From VXOI01 sp965197575 (lineage in GTDB: Bacteria; Chloroflexota; Dehalococcoidia; Lucifugimonadales; UBA3495), in assembly GCA_965197575.1 (NCBI GenBank), contig OZ240214.1, forward strand, positions 4,278,001 to 4,342,000: 64,000 nt of DNA, given 5' to 3'. The position numbers and the translations under genes were made by a program. Of this stretch, positions 26,019-34,155 are shown one piece after another. Below the pieces are notes generated by a model. It worked only from the letters and a program-made list of their open reading frames with translations. It ran no database searches and was not told the origin of the DNA. The stretch's first letter is position 1; every line of letters begins with the position of its first letter.

Positions 26019-26080
26019 GTTGACGTAGGTCAACGTTAAGAATACGGTGGTGCCTGTGCGGGCGATAGCCCATCTATAAT
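26019..26080 (+). promoter_or_regulatory. Possible operator and -10 element before DUF1800 gene
   Basis: A perfect inverted repeat GTTGAC-GTAG-GTCAAC lies at 26019-26034, and a consensus TATAAT at 26075-26080 with no good -35 at the normal spacing. They sit 120-180 bp upstream of the DUF1800 start in an otherwise gene-free stretch (25859-26200). The palindrome would suit a dimeric regulator. Confidence 0.4.
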
Positions 26081-26200
26081 TGGGGAGCGAGAAACCATTG
26101 GCGCATACCACCTCGGAGTGAAGGAGGTACGATAGGAAACCGTAATCGTCAGGTTGCTGCCGGTAAACGACCGAGGATAATGTATTCAGGAGGAGGAAGA

Positions 26201-27607
26201 ATGGCAGACAAGGACATCGCTTTAATGGCCCACTTGATGCGCCGCGCCGGTTTTGGCGCGACGTATGAAGAGCTGGAGGCCCGTGCCGCCAAGGGCTACG
26301 AGGCCACTGTGGAGGAGTTGCTGCATCCCGACACGCAGCCCCCTATCGAGCGGGACGTGCTGATGCGCTATCAGCCGCAGTGGGTGTCCCAGGCGGGACT
26401 GGAAGGCCAGCAGGAAGAATGGACCTTCCGGATGATCAACACCAAGCGCCCGCTGGAAGAGAAGATAGCCCTCTTCTGGCACCAGATCTTCGTCACCGGC
26501 CACGCCAAGTGCGAGTATCCACGGCAGCAACAGATCGAGTTCGACATGTTCCGCACCATGGGAATGGACAACTTCCAGGACCTGCTCATGGGTCTGTCCG
26601 CCGACCCCGCGATGGTGTTCTACCTGGACAACTGCATGAGCCACAAGGACGCCATCAATGAGAACTGGGGCCGCGAGCTGCTGGAGCTCTTCTCCATGGG
26701 CGTCGGTATGGACGGGCAGGCCAACTATTCCGAGGATGACGTCAAGGAGTGCGCCCGTGCCTTCACCGGTTGGACGGTGACCAACTCGGTCCCCAGGTAC
26801 CCCTATGGCAAGTACGAGGCCGCCTTCATCTACGACCCGTCAGACCACGACTATGGCGAGAAGACCTTCCTGGGCGAGACCGGCAACTGGAACGGCGAGG
26901 ACATCGTCAGGATTGTCGCCAGGCAGCCCGGCACGGCCAGGTTCATCGCCAGGCACCTGTACAACTTCTTCGTCGCCGACGAGCCCCAAGTCCCGGCATG
27001 GCAGAACACGCCCCCCAGGGAACCCGAAGCCATCAAGATGCTGGAAGACGAGTACTTCCGCTCCAACTACAACATCCGCTCGATGCTGCGGGTGCTGTTC
27101 AACGCCGACTTCTTCAAGGACGCCCGCTTCACCAAGGTGAAGAGTCCCACCGAGACCGTGGTAGGGACCATGCGCCTGGTCGGCGACTTCGACCTGCCCA
27201 AACCCGGCATGAACGCCATGACCCTGACCATCCGTTACATGGGCCAGGACCTGCTCAACCCCCCGACGGTAGAGGGCTGGCATACCGGCAGGGAGTGGAT
27301 CGACAGCGGCACCCTGGTCGAGCGCATCAACTTCACCGCCGACGCCGTGGGCAACACCGGCCACCGCGGAGTCCAGGCCATCATCAACCGCCTGGGTTCC
27401 GAGGGAGACACCATCTCGCCGGAGCGGTTGGTCGACGGCTGCCTGGAAATGCTGGGAGCCTACGAGTTGGCTGATGTCACCCGCACCGAGTTGGTGTCCC
27501 TGGCCCGCAGCGAAGGCGAGTTGCGGACCGGCACCGAGGAGTTCGGCCAAAGGGTCGGCCAGATGCTACAGTCCATCGTGGCCACCACCGAGTACCTATT
27601 CGCATAA
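26201..27607 (+). CDS. DUF1800 domain protein
   Basis: 468 aa from ATG 26201, placed just after AGGAGGAGG (an in-frame ATG at 26180 lies before that site). DUF1800 hallmarks: 'HLMRRAGFGATYEELEA' at the start, 'WHQIFVTGHAKCEY', 'ENWGRELLELFSMGVG', 'YSEDDVKECARAFTGW' and 'NPPTVEGWHTGREWID'. The family is of unknown function, widespread in environmental bacteria and normally paired with DUF1501, as here (18 bp gap). No signal peptide or membrane segment is visible, unlike many homologs. A second member of the family is at the right end of the window. Confidence 0.9.
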   Translation: MADKDIALMAHLMRRAGFGATYEELEARAAKGYEATVEELLHPDTQPPIERDVLMRYQPQWVSQAGLEGQQEEWTFRMINTKRPLEEKIALFWHQIFVTGHAKCEYPRQQQIEFDMFRTMGMDNFQDLLMGLSADPAMVFYLDNCMSHKDAINENWGRELLELFSMGVGMDGQANYSEDDVKECARAFTGWTVTNSVPRYPYGKYEAAFIYDPSDHDYGEKTFLGETGNWNGEDIVRIVARQPGTARFIARHLYNFFVADEPQVPAWQNTPPREPEAIKMLEDEYFRSNYNIRSMLRVLFNADFFKDARFTKVKSPTETVVGTMRLVGDFDLPKPGMNAMTLTIRYMGQDLLNPPTVEGWHTGREWIDSGTLVERINFTADAVGNTGHRGVQAIINRLGSEGDTISPERLVDGCLEMLGAYELADVTRTELVSLARSEGELRTGTEEFGQRVGQMLQSIVATTEYLFA

Positions 27608-27625
27608 CAAAGGAAGGGGAAAGAA

Positions 27626-28759
27626 ATGACATCCACCAAGAAAGACCCGGTGCTGGTGGTCCTCCAGTTGTCGGGGGGCAACGACGGGCTGAACACCATC
27701 ATCCCTTACAGTGACTCCCTGTACCTGGACAACCGGCCCAACGTGAGGATCGAGACCGACAGGGTTATTCCCATCAACGACCAGATCGGCTTCAACCCGG
27801 CGATGGCGCCGATGAAGCGCCTGTACGATGAGGGCAAGCTCGCCATCATCCAGGGCGTGGGATACCCCAACCCGAGCCGTTCCCACTTCCGCTCTATGGA
27901 CATCTGGCACACCTGCGAGCCGGACGAGGTGGGCGATGAGGGCTGGCTGGGCCGGACCGTGCGCGACTTGGACCCGGCGAAGGAAAACGTGCTGACCGGC
28001 GTCAACTTCGGCAGGGGTCTTCCGAGGTCCCTGGTGGCCCCCGGCGTGCCGGTGGCTTCGGTGGGCAACCTGGAGACCTACGGCGTGCTCACCGGGATCG
28101 AGATCGAAGAGCAGCGGACCAAGGCCCTCGACGTGTTCTCCAGGGTCTACTCGCCGATGATCGGCCAGGGCCCGGTGTTGGACTACCTCGCCCAGACGGG
28201 CCTGGATGCCCTAGAAGGGGCTGACATTCTCAGCACCGCCCCCGGCATGTATTCCTCGACCGTGGAATACGGCAGAGACGACGTTGCTCAATACATGCGC
28301 AACATCGCCCAAGTGCATCTGGCGGGTTTGGGCACCAGGGTGCTCTACACCACCGCGCCCTACAACAGCTTCGACACCCACGCCGGCGAACTGGCGAACC
28401 ACACCAGGCTATGGATCGAGACATCCGCCGCCGTCGCCGACTTCTACGACGACCTGAAGGAGCACGACGCCGGAGACAACGTGGTGTTGCTGGTCTTCAC
28501 CGAGTTCGGACGCAGGGTCCACGACAACGGCTCCGGCACCGACCACGGGTCGGGCGGCGTGGCCTTCGTGGTGGGCGAGTCGGTCAAAGGCGGCCTGTAC
28601 GGTGAATATCCCTCACTGGCGCCGGAAAAGCTGCTGGAGGGGGACCTGCACTTCAACAACGACTTCCGCGGCCTCTACTCCACCCTCCTGGAGAAGTGGA
28701 TGGGCCTGGATGCCAAGCCCATTGTGAACGGCTCGTTCGAGCAGATGGAATTCATTTAG
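27626..28759 (+). CDS. DUF1501 domain protein
   Basis: 377 aa. It starts 'MTSTKKDPVLVVLQLSGGND' and continues 'GLNTIIPYSDSLY'; 'HFRSMDIWHTCEPD', 'TAPYNSFDTHAGELANH' and 'FTEFGRRVHDNGSGTDHGSG' are typical of DUF1501, a sulfatase/alkaline-phosphatase-like fold. Homologs usually carry a Tat signal peptide; this one begins directly with the domain, so a cytoplasmic place is suggested. It lies in an operon with the DUF1800 gene upstream and an NHL-repeat gene 34 bp downstream. Reaction unknown. Confidence 0.9.
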   Translation: MTSTKKDPVLVVLQLSGGNDGLNTIIPYSDSLYLDNRPNVRIETDRVIPINDQIGFNPAMAPMKRLYDEGKLAIIQGVGYPNPSRSHFRSMDIWHTCEPDEVGDEGWLGRTVRDLDPAKENVLTGVNFGRGLPRSLVAPGVPVASVGNLETYGVLTGIEIEEQRTKALDVFSRVYSPMIGQGPVLDYLAQTGLDALEGADILSTAPGMYSSTVEYGRDDVAQYMRNIAQVHLAGLGTRVLYTTAPYNSFDTHAGELANHTRLWIETSAAVADFYDDLKEHDAGDNVVLLVFTEFGRRVHDNGSGTDHGSGGVAFVVGESVKGGLYGEYPSLAPEKLLEGDLHFNNDFRGLYSTLLEKWMGLDAKPIVNGSFEQMEFI

Positions 28760-28793
28760 TCAACCACCGTTAGTCAGACACCATGAGGTGAAT

Positions 28794-29825
28794 ATGACCC
28801 CCACCAGAATATCGCACGTCCAGCTTCAGTACAGCCACACCATCGGGCGCGGCGAGCAGTTCGGACCGGGTTTCACTTACCCGGTCCACATGGCCCGGGG
28901 CGAGGACGACCTGATGTACGTCCTGTGCCGGTCTCCGGAATACCGGCCCGAGGGCACCCGCATCACGGTCTGCACCGTTGACGAGGAATACGTCAACGCC
29001 TTTGCCCGCGGCGTCTCCCAGCAGGGGCCCCACGAGTACAACTTCGACGACGGTTCCCTGGTCTGGCCCGTGACCGTGGCCGTCGCCAGCAATGGCAACG
29101 TCTACGTGTCCGATGAATGGGTGCATCGGATATCCATCTTCACCAGGGATGGGGACTACGTCGGCAAGTGGGAGGAGCGCGTCGGCAGCGGTGACGGCGA
29201 GCTCGACCGGCCCGCCGGCCTGGCCATCGACAAGGACGACAACGTCTACGTCGTCGATAGCATGAACCACCGTGTCCAGAAATTCACTCCTGACGGAAAG
29301 TTCCTGGCCAAGTTCGGGATCTACGGCGATGGCGACGGCGAGTTCAATATGCCCTGGGGTATCTCCATAGACAAACAGGGCAACGTATACATCGCCGACT
29401 GGCGGAACGACCGGATCCAGAAGTTCACCGCCGACGGCCGGTTCTTGATGAAGTTCGGTTCTTCCGGATCGGGCGAAGGCGAGTTCAATCGTCCCACCGA
29501 CGTCGCCGTCGACAAGGACGGCATCATCTACGTCGCCGACTGGTTGAACGACCGCCTTCAGGTCTTCGACCCCGACGGCGACTTTGTCACCCTCAAGACC
29601 GGTGATGCGACCATCTCCAAGTGGGGCAAGGACAAGTTGGACGCCAACCCGGAGATGTGGGGAGAACGGGAGCGCTCGCCGGGACTGGAGCGGGAGAAGG
29701 ACTTCTGGGCCCCCAGCGGGGTTGAGGTGGACGATTCCAACACGGTGTTCGTCTGCGAAGGACCTCGCAACCGCATCCAGGTATACCGCAAGCAGTCTTC
29801 CACCTTCATGGGGCCCCGGCTGTAG
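28794..29825 (+). CDS. NHL-repeat beta-propeller protein
   Basis: 343 aa from ATG 28794 (a GTG at 28788 overlaps the GAGGTGA ribosome site). At least four NHL-type repeats of ~47 residues run from about residue 95 to 260. Each has the form 'GxGEFnxPxgiavDkdGnvYVaDwxNdRiQkF', for example 'NVYIADWRNDRIQKF' and 'IIYVADWLNDRLQVF'; further blades are degenerate. Such proteins form six-bladed propellers that bind ligands or protein partners, some being peptide-amidating lyases. No signal peptide. Last gene of the DUF1800-DUF1501 operon; role unknown. Confidence 0.85.
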   Translation: MTPTRISHVQLQYSHTIGRGEQFGPGFTYPVHMARGEDDLMYVLCRSPEYRPEGTRITVCTVDEEYVNAFARGVSQQGPHEYNFDDGSLVWPVTVAVASNGNVYVSDEWVHRISIFTRDGDYVGKWEERVGSGDGELDRPAGLAIDKDDNVYVVDSMNHRVQKFTPDGKFLAKFGIYGDGDGEFNMPWGISIDKQGNVYIADWRNDRIQKFTADGRFLMKFGSSGSGEGEFNRPTDVAVDKDGIIYVADWLNDRLQVFDPDGDFVTLKTGDATISKWGKDKLDANPEMWGERERSPGLEREKDFWAPSGVEVDDSNTVFVCEGPRNRIQVYRKQSSTFMGPRL

Positions 29826-29850
29826 CCCCTGACGGCGCTAGACCCTTTGG

Positions 29851-29919
29851 GAAGGCCCCCGAAGCAGACCGGACGAAAGCCTCTGACCACGGCTTCTCCG
29901 GCGATGAACGGGGGCCTTC
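29851..29919 (+). terminator. Long hairpin after NHL gene
   Basis: GAAGGCCCCCG at 29851-29861 pairs with CGGGGGCCTTC at 29909-29919, enclosing a smaller internal stem. A short CT-rich tail follows. It lies 25 bp after the NHL stop codon and is a likely transcript end, though not a canonical T-run terminator. Confidence 0.45.
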
Positions 29920-29986
29920 TCAGTGTTGCAGGCGGGCATCCACACTCGAACCCAGCCATCTAGCTTTCAGGAAGTTGGTCTTTGCC

Positions 29987-30745
29987 ATGCCCATCAATGT
30001 AGCCCGGATACCCAATCTGGAATGCGAGGCGTTCTATTTCGACATGGAGCGCCGCGGCATTGAATTGCGAAACATGGAACCCAACGCGGTGGCTGAGGCC
30101 CTTGAGCAGGGTGAAATAGACGCCGGGCCGGTATCCTTGGTGGATACTTTCCGGCTGGCGCCAAAGGCCGTCCCCATTTCAGGGTTCTGCGTCGCGTCGG
30201 TTGCCAGGGCCACGTCCAGCGTACTCCTTTCCAAGACGCCCATAGAAGCCTTGAGTGGCGGTCGCATCGCCCTTGGCGACGGCGATGCCACGTCGGTGAG
30301 CCTGCTTCAGGCGCTGCTGACGTTGAAGCACGAGGTCCGCCGGGAGGTTTTCGTCGATCAGCAATCGGACCACGATGCTGTCCTGTTGACGGGCAACCAA
30401 GCCCTGCGCGGCCGCCGGCGGGCGCGCGGCTTCCCGCACCGGTACGACTTGGGGGAGGAATGGCAGGCGTGGACCGGACTGCCCTTCGTCTTTTCCCGGT
30501 GGATGGCCAGCTCGGAAATGGAGCGCCGGGACTTTGTGTTGCTGGAGGATGCCCTTTTCGTTGGGCAGGAGGACTGGATCAACAACCTATACAGGGCCAC
30601 TGGGCCCCGCGACGACCTGCTTATGCTTCCCAGGGAAGTGCTGGAGTACGTTCAGGGACTGAGATTCTTCATTGGAGTGCCGGAAGAACGGGCCATCGCG
30701 CTGTTCCAGGAGAAGATGGCGTTGCTGGACGATCCCTCAGCGTAG
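29987..30745 (+). CDS. mqnA: MqnA-like chorismate dehydratase (menaquinone, futalosine pathway)
   Basis: 252 aa from ATG 29987 (a TTG at 29975 directly touches AGGAAG and is less likely). MqnA/MqnD family features: 'INVARIPNLECEAFYF' near the start, 'LEQGEIDAGPVSLVD', 'SSVLLSKTPIEAL', 'ALGDGDATSVSLLQ', 'VLLTGNQALRGRR' and 'YDLGEEWQAWTGLPFVFSRW'. The last block is diagnostic for MqnA. The enzyme dehydrates chorismate to 3-enolpyruvoylbenzoate in the futalosine route to menaquinone. It is slightly shorter than usual (~270-290). No other mqn genes are near. A close MqnA homolog with another role cannot be excluded. Confidence 0.75.
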   Translation: MPINVARIPNLECEAFYFDMERRGIELRNMEPNAVAEALEQGEIDAGPVSLVDTFRLAPKAVPISGFCVASVARATSSVLLSKTPIEALSGGRIALGDGDATSVSLLQALLTLKHEVRREVFVDQQSDHDAVLLTGNQALRGRRRARGFPHRYDLGEEWQAWTGLPFVFSRWMASSEMERRDFVLLEDALFVGQEDWINNLYRATGPRDDLLMLPREVLEYVQGLRFFIGVPEERAIALFQEKMALLDDPSA

Positions 30746-30900
30746 TCCCCTCCCGTGATATATGTCGGCTCGTTGAGAGTGTTGGCATTCCATGTTCGGA
30801 ACCTGGGGTTTGCAAGAACGCAACCCCAACCAAGCCTCGCACTCCCTCCTCTCCAAACCCGACCTCGCCCCAGTCTGAACATTTGCGCTTCGCAATAATA

Positions 30901-30927
30901 GAGGCCTTGGACAACGCCCAAGGCCTC
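30901..30927. terminator. Hairpin between convergent genes
   Basis: GAGGCCTTGG / CCAAGGCCTC, a perfect 10-bp stem with a 7-base loop, between the mqnA stop and the convergent IscA-like gene. It could serve both transcripts. T-runs are weak on either side. Confidence 0.45.
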
Positions 30928-30962
30928 TGCCATTCCTGCGCTCTTGGGGTTGGTGGTTCGGT

Positions 30963-31331
30963 CTAGTGGCCGCCGCAACCCCCGCTGCCGCAACCACAGC
31001 CACCGGACCCGCATCCGCAGCCGGACCCGCAACCGCCGGCGCTGGCGAACAGCGGGTTGTTGATGACGAAGCCGACCTGACCGCCGAAGTTCTCGACGTA
31101 GTCGATGGTCGCCTCTTCCAGGAACGGAGCGCTGTCGGAGTCCATCAGAAACGTGACGCCGTCCATCTTCAGCACGGTGTCATCGTTCTGGGTCTCGTTT
31201 TCCATGGTCAGCATGTACTGAAGTCCGCCGGTTTCGGCGGGCATGGCGATGACCCGCAGCGACCCGTCCTGCTCACCCTGTTCCTCCATGACTTCCCTGA
31301 GCTTTTCGATGGCGAGCGTGGTTATTTCCAT
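30963..31331 (-). CDS. IscA/HesB-like protein with Gly-Cys tail and missing cysteine
   Basis: 122 aa. 'ITTLAIEKLREVMEEQ', 'LRVIAMPAETGGLQYMLTME', 'FLMDSDSAPFLEEATIDYVE' and 'GQVGFVINNPLFAS' follow the A-type iron-sulfur carrier fold (IscA/ErpA/HesB). Two oddities: where the family has the first cluster ligand (GGCSG) this protein has 'ETGG', so that Cys is absent; and the usual C-terminal Cys-Gly-Cys is expanded into a Gly-rich tail with six Cys and a final His. It may bind a cluster or a metal through the tail alone. ATG after AAGGAGCG. Monocistronic, with its own upstream promoter candidate. Confidence 0.75.
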   Translation of the reverse strand: MEITTLAIEKLREVMEEQGEQDGSLRVIAMPAETGGLQYMLTMENETQNDDTVLKMDGVTFLMDSDSAPFLEEATIDYVENFGGQVGFVINNPLFASAGGCGSGCGCGSGGCGCGSGGCGGH

Positions 31332-31392
31332 TACTTGTACGCTCCTTGCGTTTTTCTAAGCGGCGATTCTTCGGCGCTATTTGCTTTCGCTA

Positions 31393-31421
31393 AACTAACA
31401 CGAACGGGAATTCCCGGTCAA
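31393..31421 (-). promoter_or_regulatory. Candidate promoter of IscA-like gene with palindrome
   Basis: On the minus strand TTGACC (31421-31416) and TTAGTT (31398-31393) are 17 bp apart; the -10 is weak. The spacer starts with the perfect palindrome CGGGAATTCCCG (31405-31416), well placed for a repressor. The IscA-like start codon is ~60 bp downstream. Confidence 0.4.
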
Positions 31422-31514
31422 TGGCTAGCGACGCCCCTACAGTATACCGCAGGCGCGCGTGTTGCCTGGCGGGGCGGCGGGGCATACAATGACGGCAGCA
31501 CATTACCAACTTTG

Positions 31515-31650
31515 GGATTCGGAGGCGCCCCGGCTGGCCGGGGCAACGGGGAAGCCGGTGTGAGTCCGGCGCGGTCCCGCCACTGTAACCGGCATCGCCT
31601 CGCGTTCGGAATGCCGGGAGCCAGGATACCTGCCTTCGAGCCTGACTTGA
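31515..31650 (+). promoter_or_regulatory. Cobalamin (B12) riboswitch
   Basis: The conserved core is easily read: GGGGAAGCCGGTGTGAGTCC (31549-31568), GGTCCCGCCACTGTAA (31573-31588) and the B12 box GAGCCAGGATACCTGCC (31618-31634). Order and spacing are those of the cobalamin riboswitch (Rfam Cobalamin). It lies upstream of the small HemS/ChuX-like gene and cbiA and should shut the cluster off when adenosylcobalamin is plentiful. Confidence 0.95.
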
Positions 31651-31691
31651 CGCGCTTCGTGGATAGAGGGCAAGAGTCGCAACGCAACTTG

Positions 31692-31720
31692 CGCCCGGCT
31701 TTCACGCCGGGCGTTCTTTA
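31692..31720 (+). terminator. Riboswitch-linked attenuator hairpin
   Basis: CGCCCGGC (31692-31699) pairs with GCCGGGCG (31706-31713), followed by TTCTTTATT. It lies between the B12 box and the first start codon, the right place for the terminator arm of the riboswitch. Confidence 0.65.
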
Positions 31721-31760
31721 TTCCTGGTCATTTTTTTGTGACACCCTGAAGGAGTCGCCC

Positions 31761-32147
31761 ATGCTACGCCAACTGCTGGAAGAATGTGAGCAAGACCGGT
31801 TCGCCGAGGTGGTGTTGATGCTTTCCAACGCCGCCACCACCGCCGAAGTCTACACGATGTTCGAGGACCTGCGGTTCACCGAGGACGGCGACATCGTGAC
31901 TTTCATGGGCGAGGGCGGAACTCACCTGCACCTCAAGATGGACGAGGTGAAGTCCGGCAAGCTGGTCCACACCACCAACCAGCAGGGCCTGCCCAGCTAC
32001 TCGCTGTGGCTGCTGGACGGCGAGGAACAGCCCCTGCTGCGGGTGTACCTCCGCAAATCGGACGACGACGAAACAAACCCGCCGCGCCACGACAACTTCC
32101 TGGCCCTAGTCGAGAAATACGGCGAGACTTTCCCGGTGAGCGTGTAG
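31761..32147 (+). CDS. Small HemS/ChuX-like protein, first gene after B12 riboswitch
   Basis: 128 aa from ATG 31761, seven bases after GAAGGAG. A larger open frame runs upstream through the riboswitch and is not coding. 'TFMGEGGTHLHLKMDEVKS' and 'YSLWLLDGEEQPLLRVYLRK' followed by 'FLALVEKYGETFPV' resemble one half of the HemS/ChuX/HutX fold, which binds heme or related tetrapyrroles; the similarity is weak and from memory. Its position directly behind the riboswitch and 30 bp before cbiA suggests a role in corrinoid or tetrapyrrole handling, cytoplasmic. That role is inference. Confidence 0.6.
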   Translation: MLRQLLEECEQDRFAEVVLMLSNAATTAEVYTMFEDLRFTEDGDIVTFMGEGGTHLHLKMDEVKSGKLVHTTNQQGLPSYSLWLLDGEEQPLLRVYLRKSDDDETNPPRHDNFLALVEKYGETFPVSV

Positions 32148-32177
32148 GCCCGATCCTGCGGCCAGAGCGAGACGAAA

Positions 32178-33566
32178 ATGACCAGGCCAACCGTCGTCAT
32201 AGCCGGTGTTCGCAGCGGGGTGGGCAAGACCACCATCGCTACTGGAATCATGGGCGCCCTCGCCCGCCGGGGCTACGCGGTGCAGCCCTTCAAGGCTGGG
32301 CCGGACTATATCGATCCGTCCTATCATCAACTGGCCTGCGGCGTGCCGAGCCGCAATCTGGACACCTGGCTGCTCCCCCATCCCACGGTGCTGGAGCTAT
32401 TCCAAAAGGCTGCGGGCCGCCGCCAAATCTCGGTGGTGGAAGGTGTGATGGGGGTGTTCGACGGGCACTCCAGCTTGGACGAAGAGGGTTCCACGGCCCA
32501 ATTGGCCAAGCTCTTGGGCGCGCCGGTCATTTTGGTCGCCGACGCCGCCAAGGTCGCCCGCAGCGTGGCCGCCGAGGTCTTGGGCTACCAGCAGTTCGAC
32601 CCCGGCTTGCGCATCGCCGGCGTCATACTCAACGGGGTGGGCGGCCCGCGCCACCTGGAGTTCTGCCAGCCCCAGATCGAGGCGACCACCGGTCTGCCGG
32701 TCTTGGGCTACCTGCCGCGACGGCCCGACTTCGAGCAGCCGGAACGCCACCTGGGGTTGATCCCCACCGTCGAAGGCACCGTCGCCCGCAACTGGTACGA
32801 GTCCCTCATCGCTCAGGTGGAAGAGACCATCGACGTCGACCGGATAGTCAAGCTGGCCGAGACGGCCGCATCCCCGGCCTTCGAGGTGCAGGTGTACCCC
32901 AAGGAGCCGCAGCCGCGCCGGGCAATCATTGCAGTGGCCCAAGACAAGGCGTTCAACTTCTACTACCAGGACTCGCTGGACTTGCTGGAAGCCTGGGGCG
33001 CGGAAATCGCGCCCTTCAGCCCGATGGAGGACGAGTCGTTGCCCGAGGGCGCGAGCGGTCTCTACTTGGGCGGCGGCTTCCCGGAGCTTTTCGCCGCCGA
33101 GCTGTCCGAAAATCGCCCGATGCACGACGCGATAAAGGCCGCGGTCGGTCGAGGAGTGCCGGTGTACGCCGAGTGCGGCGGCCTGATGTACTTGGGCCGC
33201 AGTCTGGCCGACTTCGACGGCAACGCCCACCCGATGGTGGGGCTCATTCCCGCCGTTTCCGCCATGTCCCAGAGCCGCCTCACCTTGGGCTACCGGGAGG
33301 TGGAGGCTTGTTCCGACGGCCCTCTGCTCCGCCGGGGCCAGCGGGTGCGGGGCCACGAGTTCCATTGGTCGACCCTGGAGCGGCAACCGGACCCCGACGA
33401 GTCAGTATACAAAGTCATGGACCAAGACGGCCGTCCCGACGGCTTCCGCGCCGACAGCGTCTGGGCTTCCTACGTCCACGTCCACCTTGGCAGCAACCCC
33501 GGCCTCGCCCCGCGATTCGTGGAAACTTGCGCCCAATCTCAATCATCCCCGCATTCGTCCAACTGA
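32178..33566 (+). CDS. cbiA: Cobyrinate a,c-diamide synthase
   Basis: 462 aa. The N-terminal dethiobiotin-synthetase-like ATPase domain has the P-loop 'GVRSGVGKTT' (residues 10-19), 'KAGPDYIDPSYH' and 'VVEGVMGVFDG'. The C-terminal class-I glutamine amidotransferase domain has the nucleophile Cys in 'VYAECGGLMYLG' and His in 'RGHEFHWST'. It amidates the a and c side chains of cobyrinic acid (CbiA) or of the hydrogenobyrinate form (CobB). With no cobN nearby, the anaerobic-type name is preferred. All key residues are present. It is under the B12 riboswitch, 10 bp before cobO. Confidence 0.93.
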   Translation: MTRPTVVIAGVRSGVGKTTIATGIMGALARRGYAVQPFKAGPDYIDPSYHQLACGVPSRNLDTWLLPHPTVLELFQKAAGRRQISVVEGVMGVFDGHSSLDEEGSTAQLAKLLGAPVILVADAAKVARSVAAEVLGYQQFDPGLRIAGVILNGVGGPRHLEFCQPQIEATTGLPVLGYLPRRPDFEQPERHLGLIPTVEGTVARNWYESLIAQVEETIDVDRIVKLAETAASPAFEVQVYPKEPQPRRAIIAVAQDKAFNFYYQDSLDLLEAWGAEIAPFSPMEDESLPEGASGLYLGGGFPELFAAELSENRPMHDAIKAAVGRGVPVYAECGGLMYLGRSLADFDGNAHPMVGLIPAVSAMSQSRLTLGYREVEACSDGPLLRRGQRVRGHEFHWSTLERQPDPDESVYKVMDQDGRPDGFRADSVWASYVHVHLGSNPGLAPRFVETCAQSQSSPHSSN

Positions 33567-33576
33567 GAGTTAGCTG

Positions 33577-34155
33577 ATGAGTACAGAGCAGACCGCCCGG
33601 GAAGAGCCGGGACCGCAGTCGGTCAAAGGCCCCCGCATCGACAAGGGCCTGGTGATCGTCAACACCGGCAACGGCAAGGGCAAGACCACCGCCGCGATGG
33701 GCGTGTTGTTACGCGCCTGGGGCCGGAACATGAAGGTCATCATGCTCCAGTTCATCAAGCACTCCACCGCCAACTTCGGCGAGCAGCGCGCGGCCCAGAG
33801 GATGGGCGTGGAGATGCGGGCGATGGGCGACGGCTTCACCTGGCGCTCCAAGGACCTGGAGCACACCGCCGATTTAGCCCGCGCCCACTGGGAGGACTGC
33901 AAGGAGGTGATCGCCAACGGGGGCTACGACGTCATCATCCTCGACGAGTTCACCTACCCGATGCACTACGGTTGGATCCCCGTGGAGGACGTCCTGGAGG
34001 CGCTGCGCAACCGCCCGGAGATGCTCCATGTGATCATTACCGGCCGCAACGCGCCCGAAGCGCTGGTGGAGTACGCCGATCTGGTCACGGAAATGAACGT
34101 GGTCAAGCACCCCTACCACCAGGGCATCAAAGCCCAACCCGGAATAGAGTTCTGA
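33577..34155 (+). CDS. cobO: Corrinoid adenosyltransferase
   Basis: 192 aa, usual length for the CobA/CobO/BtuR family. The modified P-loop 'NTGNGKGKTTAAMG' spans residues 29-42; 'MLQFIKHSTANFGEQ', 'DVIILDEFTYPMHYGW' and 'VIITGRNAPEALVEYADLVTEM' are all typical. It transfers the adenosyl group of ATP to reduced cob(I)yrinate diamide or cobinamide, forming the Co-C bond. The stop TGA overlaps the ATG of the next small gene (TGATG), so those two are translationally coupled. Confidence 0.95.
   Translation: MSTEQTAREEPGPQSVKGPRIDKGLVIVNTGNGKGKTTAAMGVLLRAWGRNMKVIMLQFIKHSTANFGEQRAAQRMGVEMRAMGDGFTWRSKDLEHTADLARAHWEDCKEVIANGGYDVIILDEFTYPMHYGWIPVEDVLEALRNRPEMLHVIITGRNAPEALVEYADLVTEMNVVKHPYHQGIKAQPGIEF

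Noticed and set aside
25680..26039. Plus-strand 119-aa frame
   Set aside because: Ser/Thr-rich, no ribosome site, and antisense to the DUF3892 start and the small membrane protein.
30966..31760. Upstream half of a 393-aa frame that ends with the HemS/ChuX-like gene
   Set aside because: It passes antisense through the IscA-like gene and straight through the B12 riboswitch; a strong ribosome site marks the true start at 31761.
32006..33577. Plus-strand open frame of 523 aa overlapping cbiA
   Set aside because: Arg/Pro/Gly-rich out-of-frame reading; the cbiA frame has all catalytic motifs.
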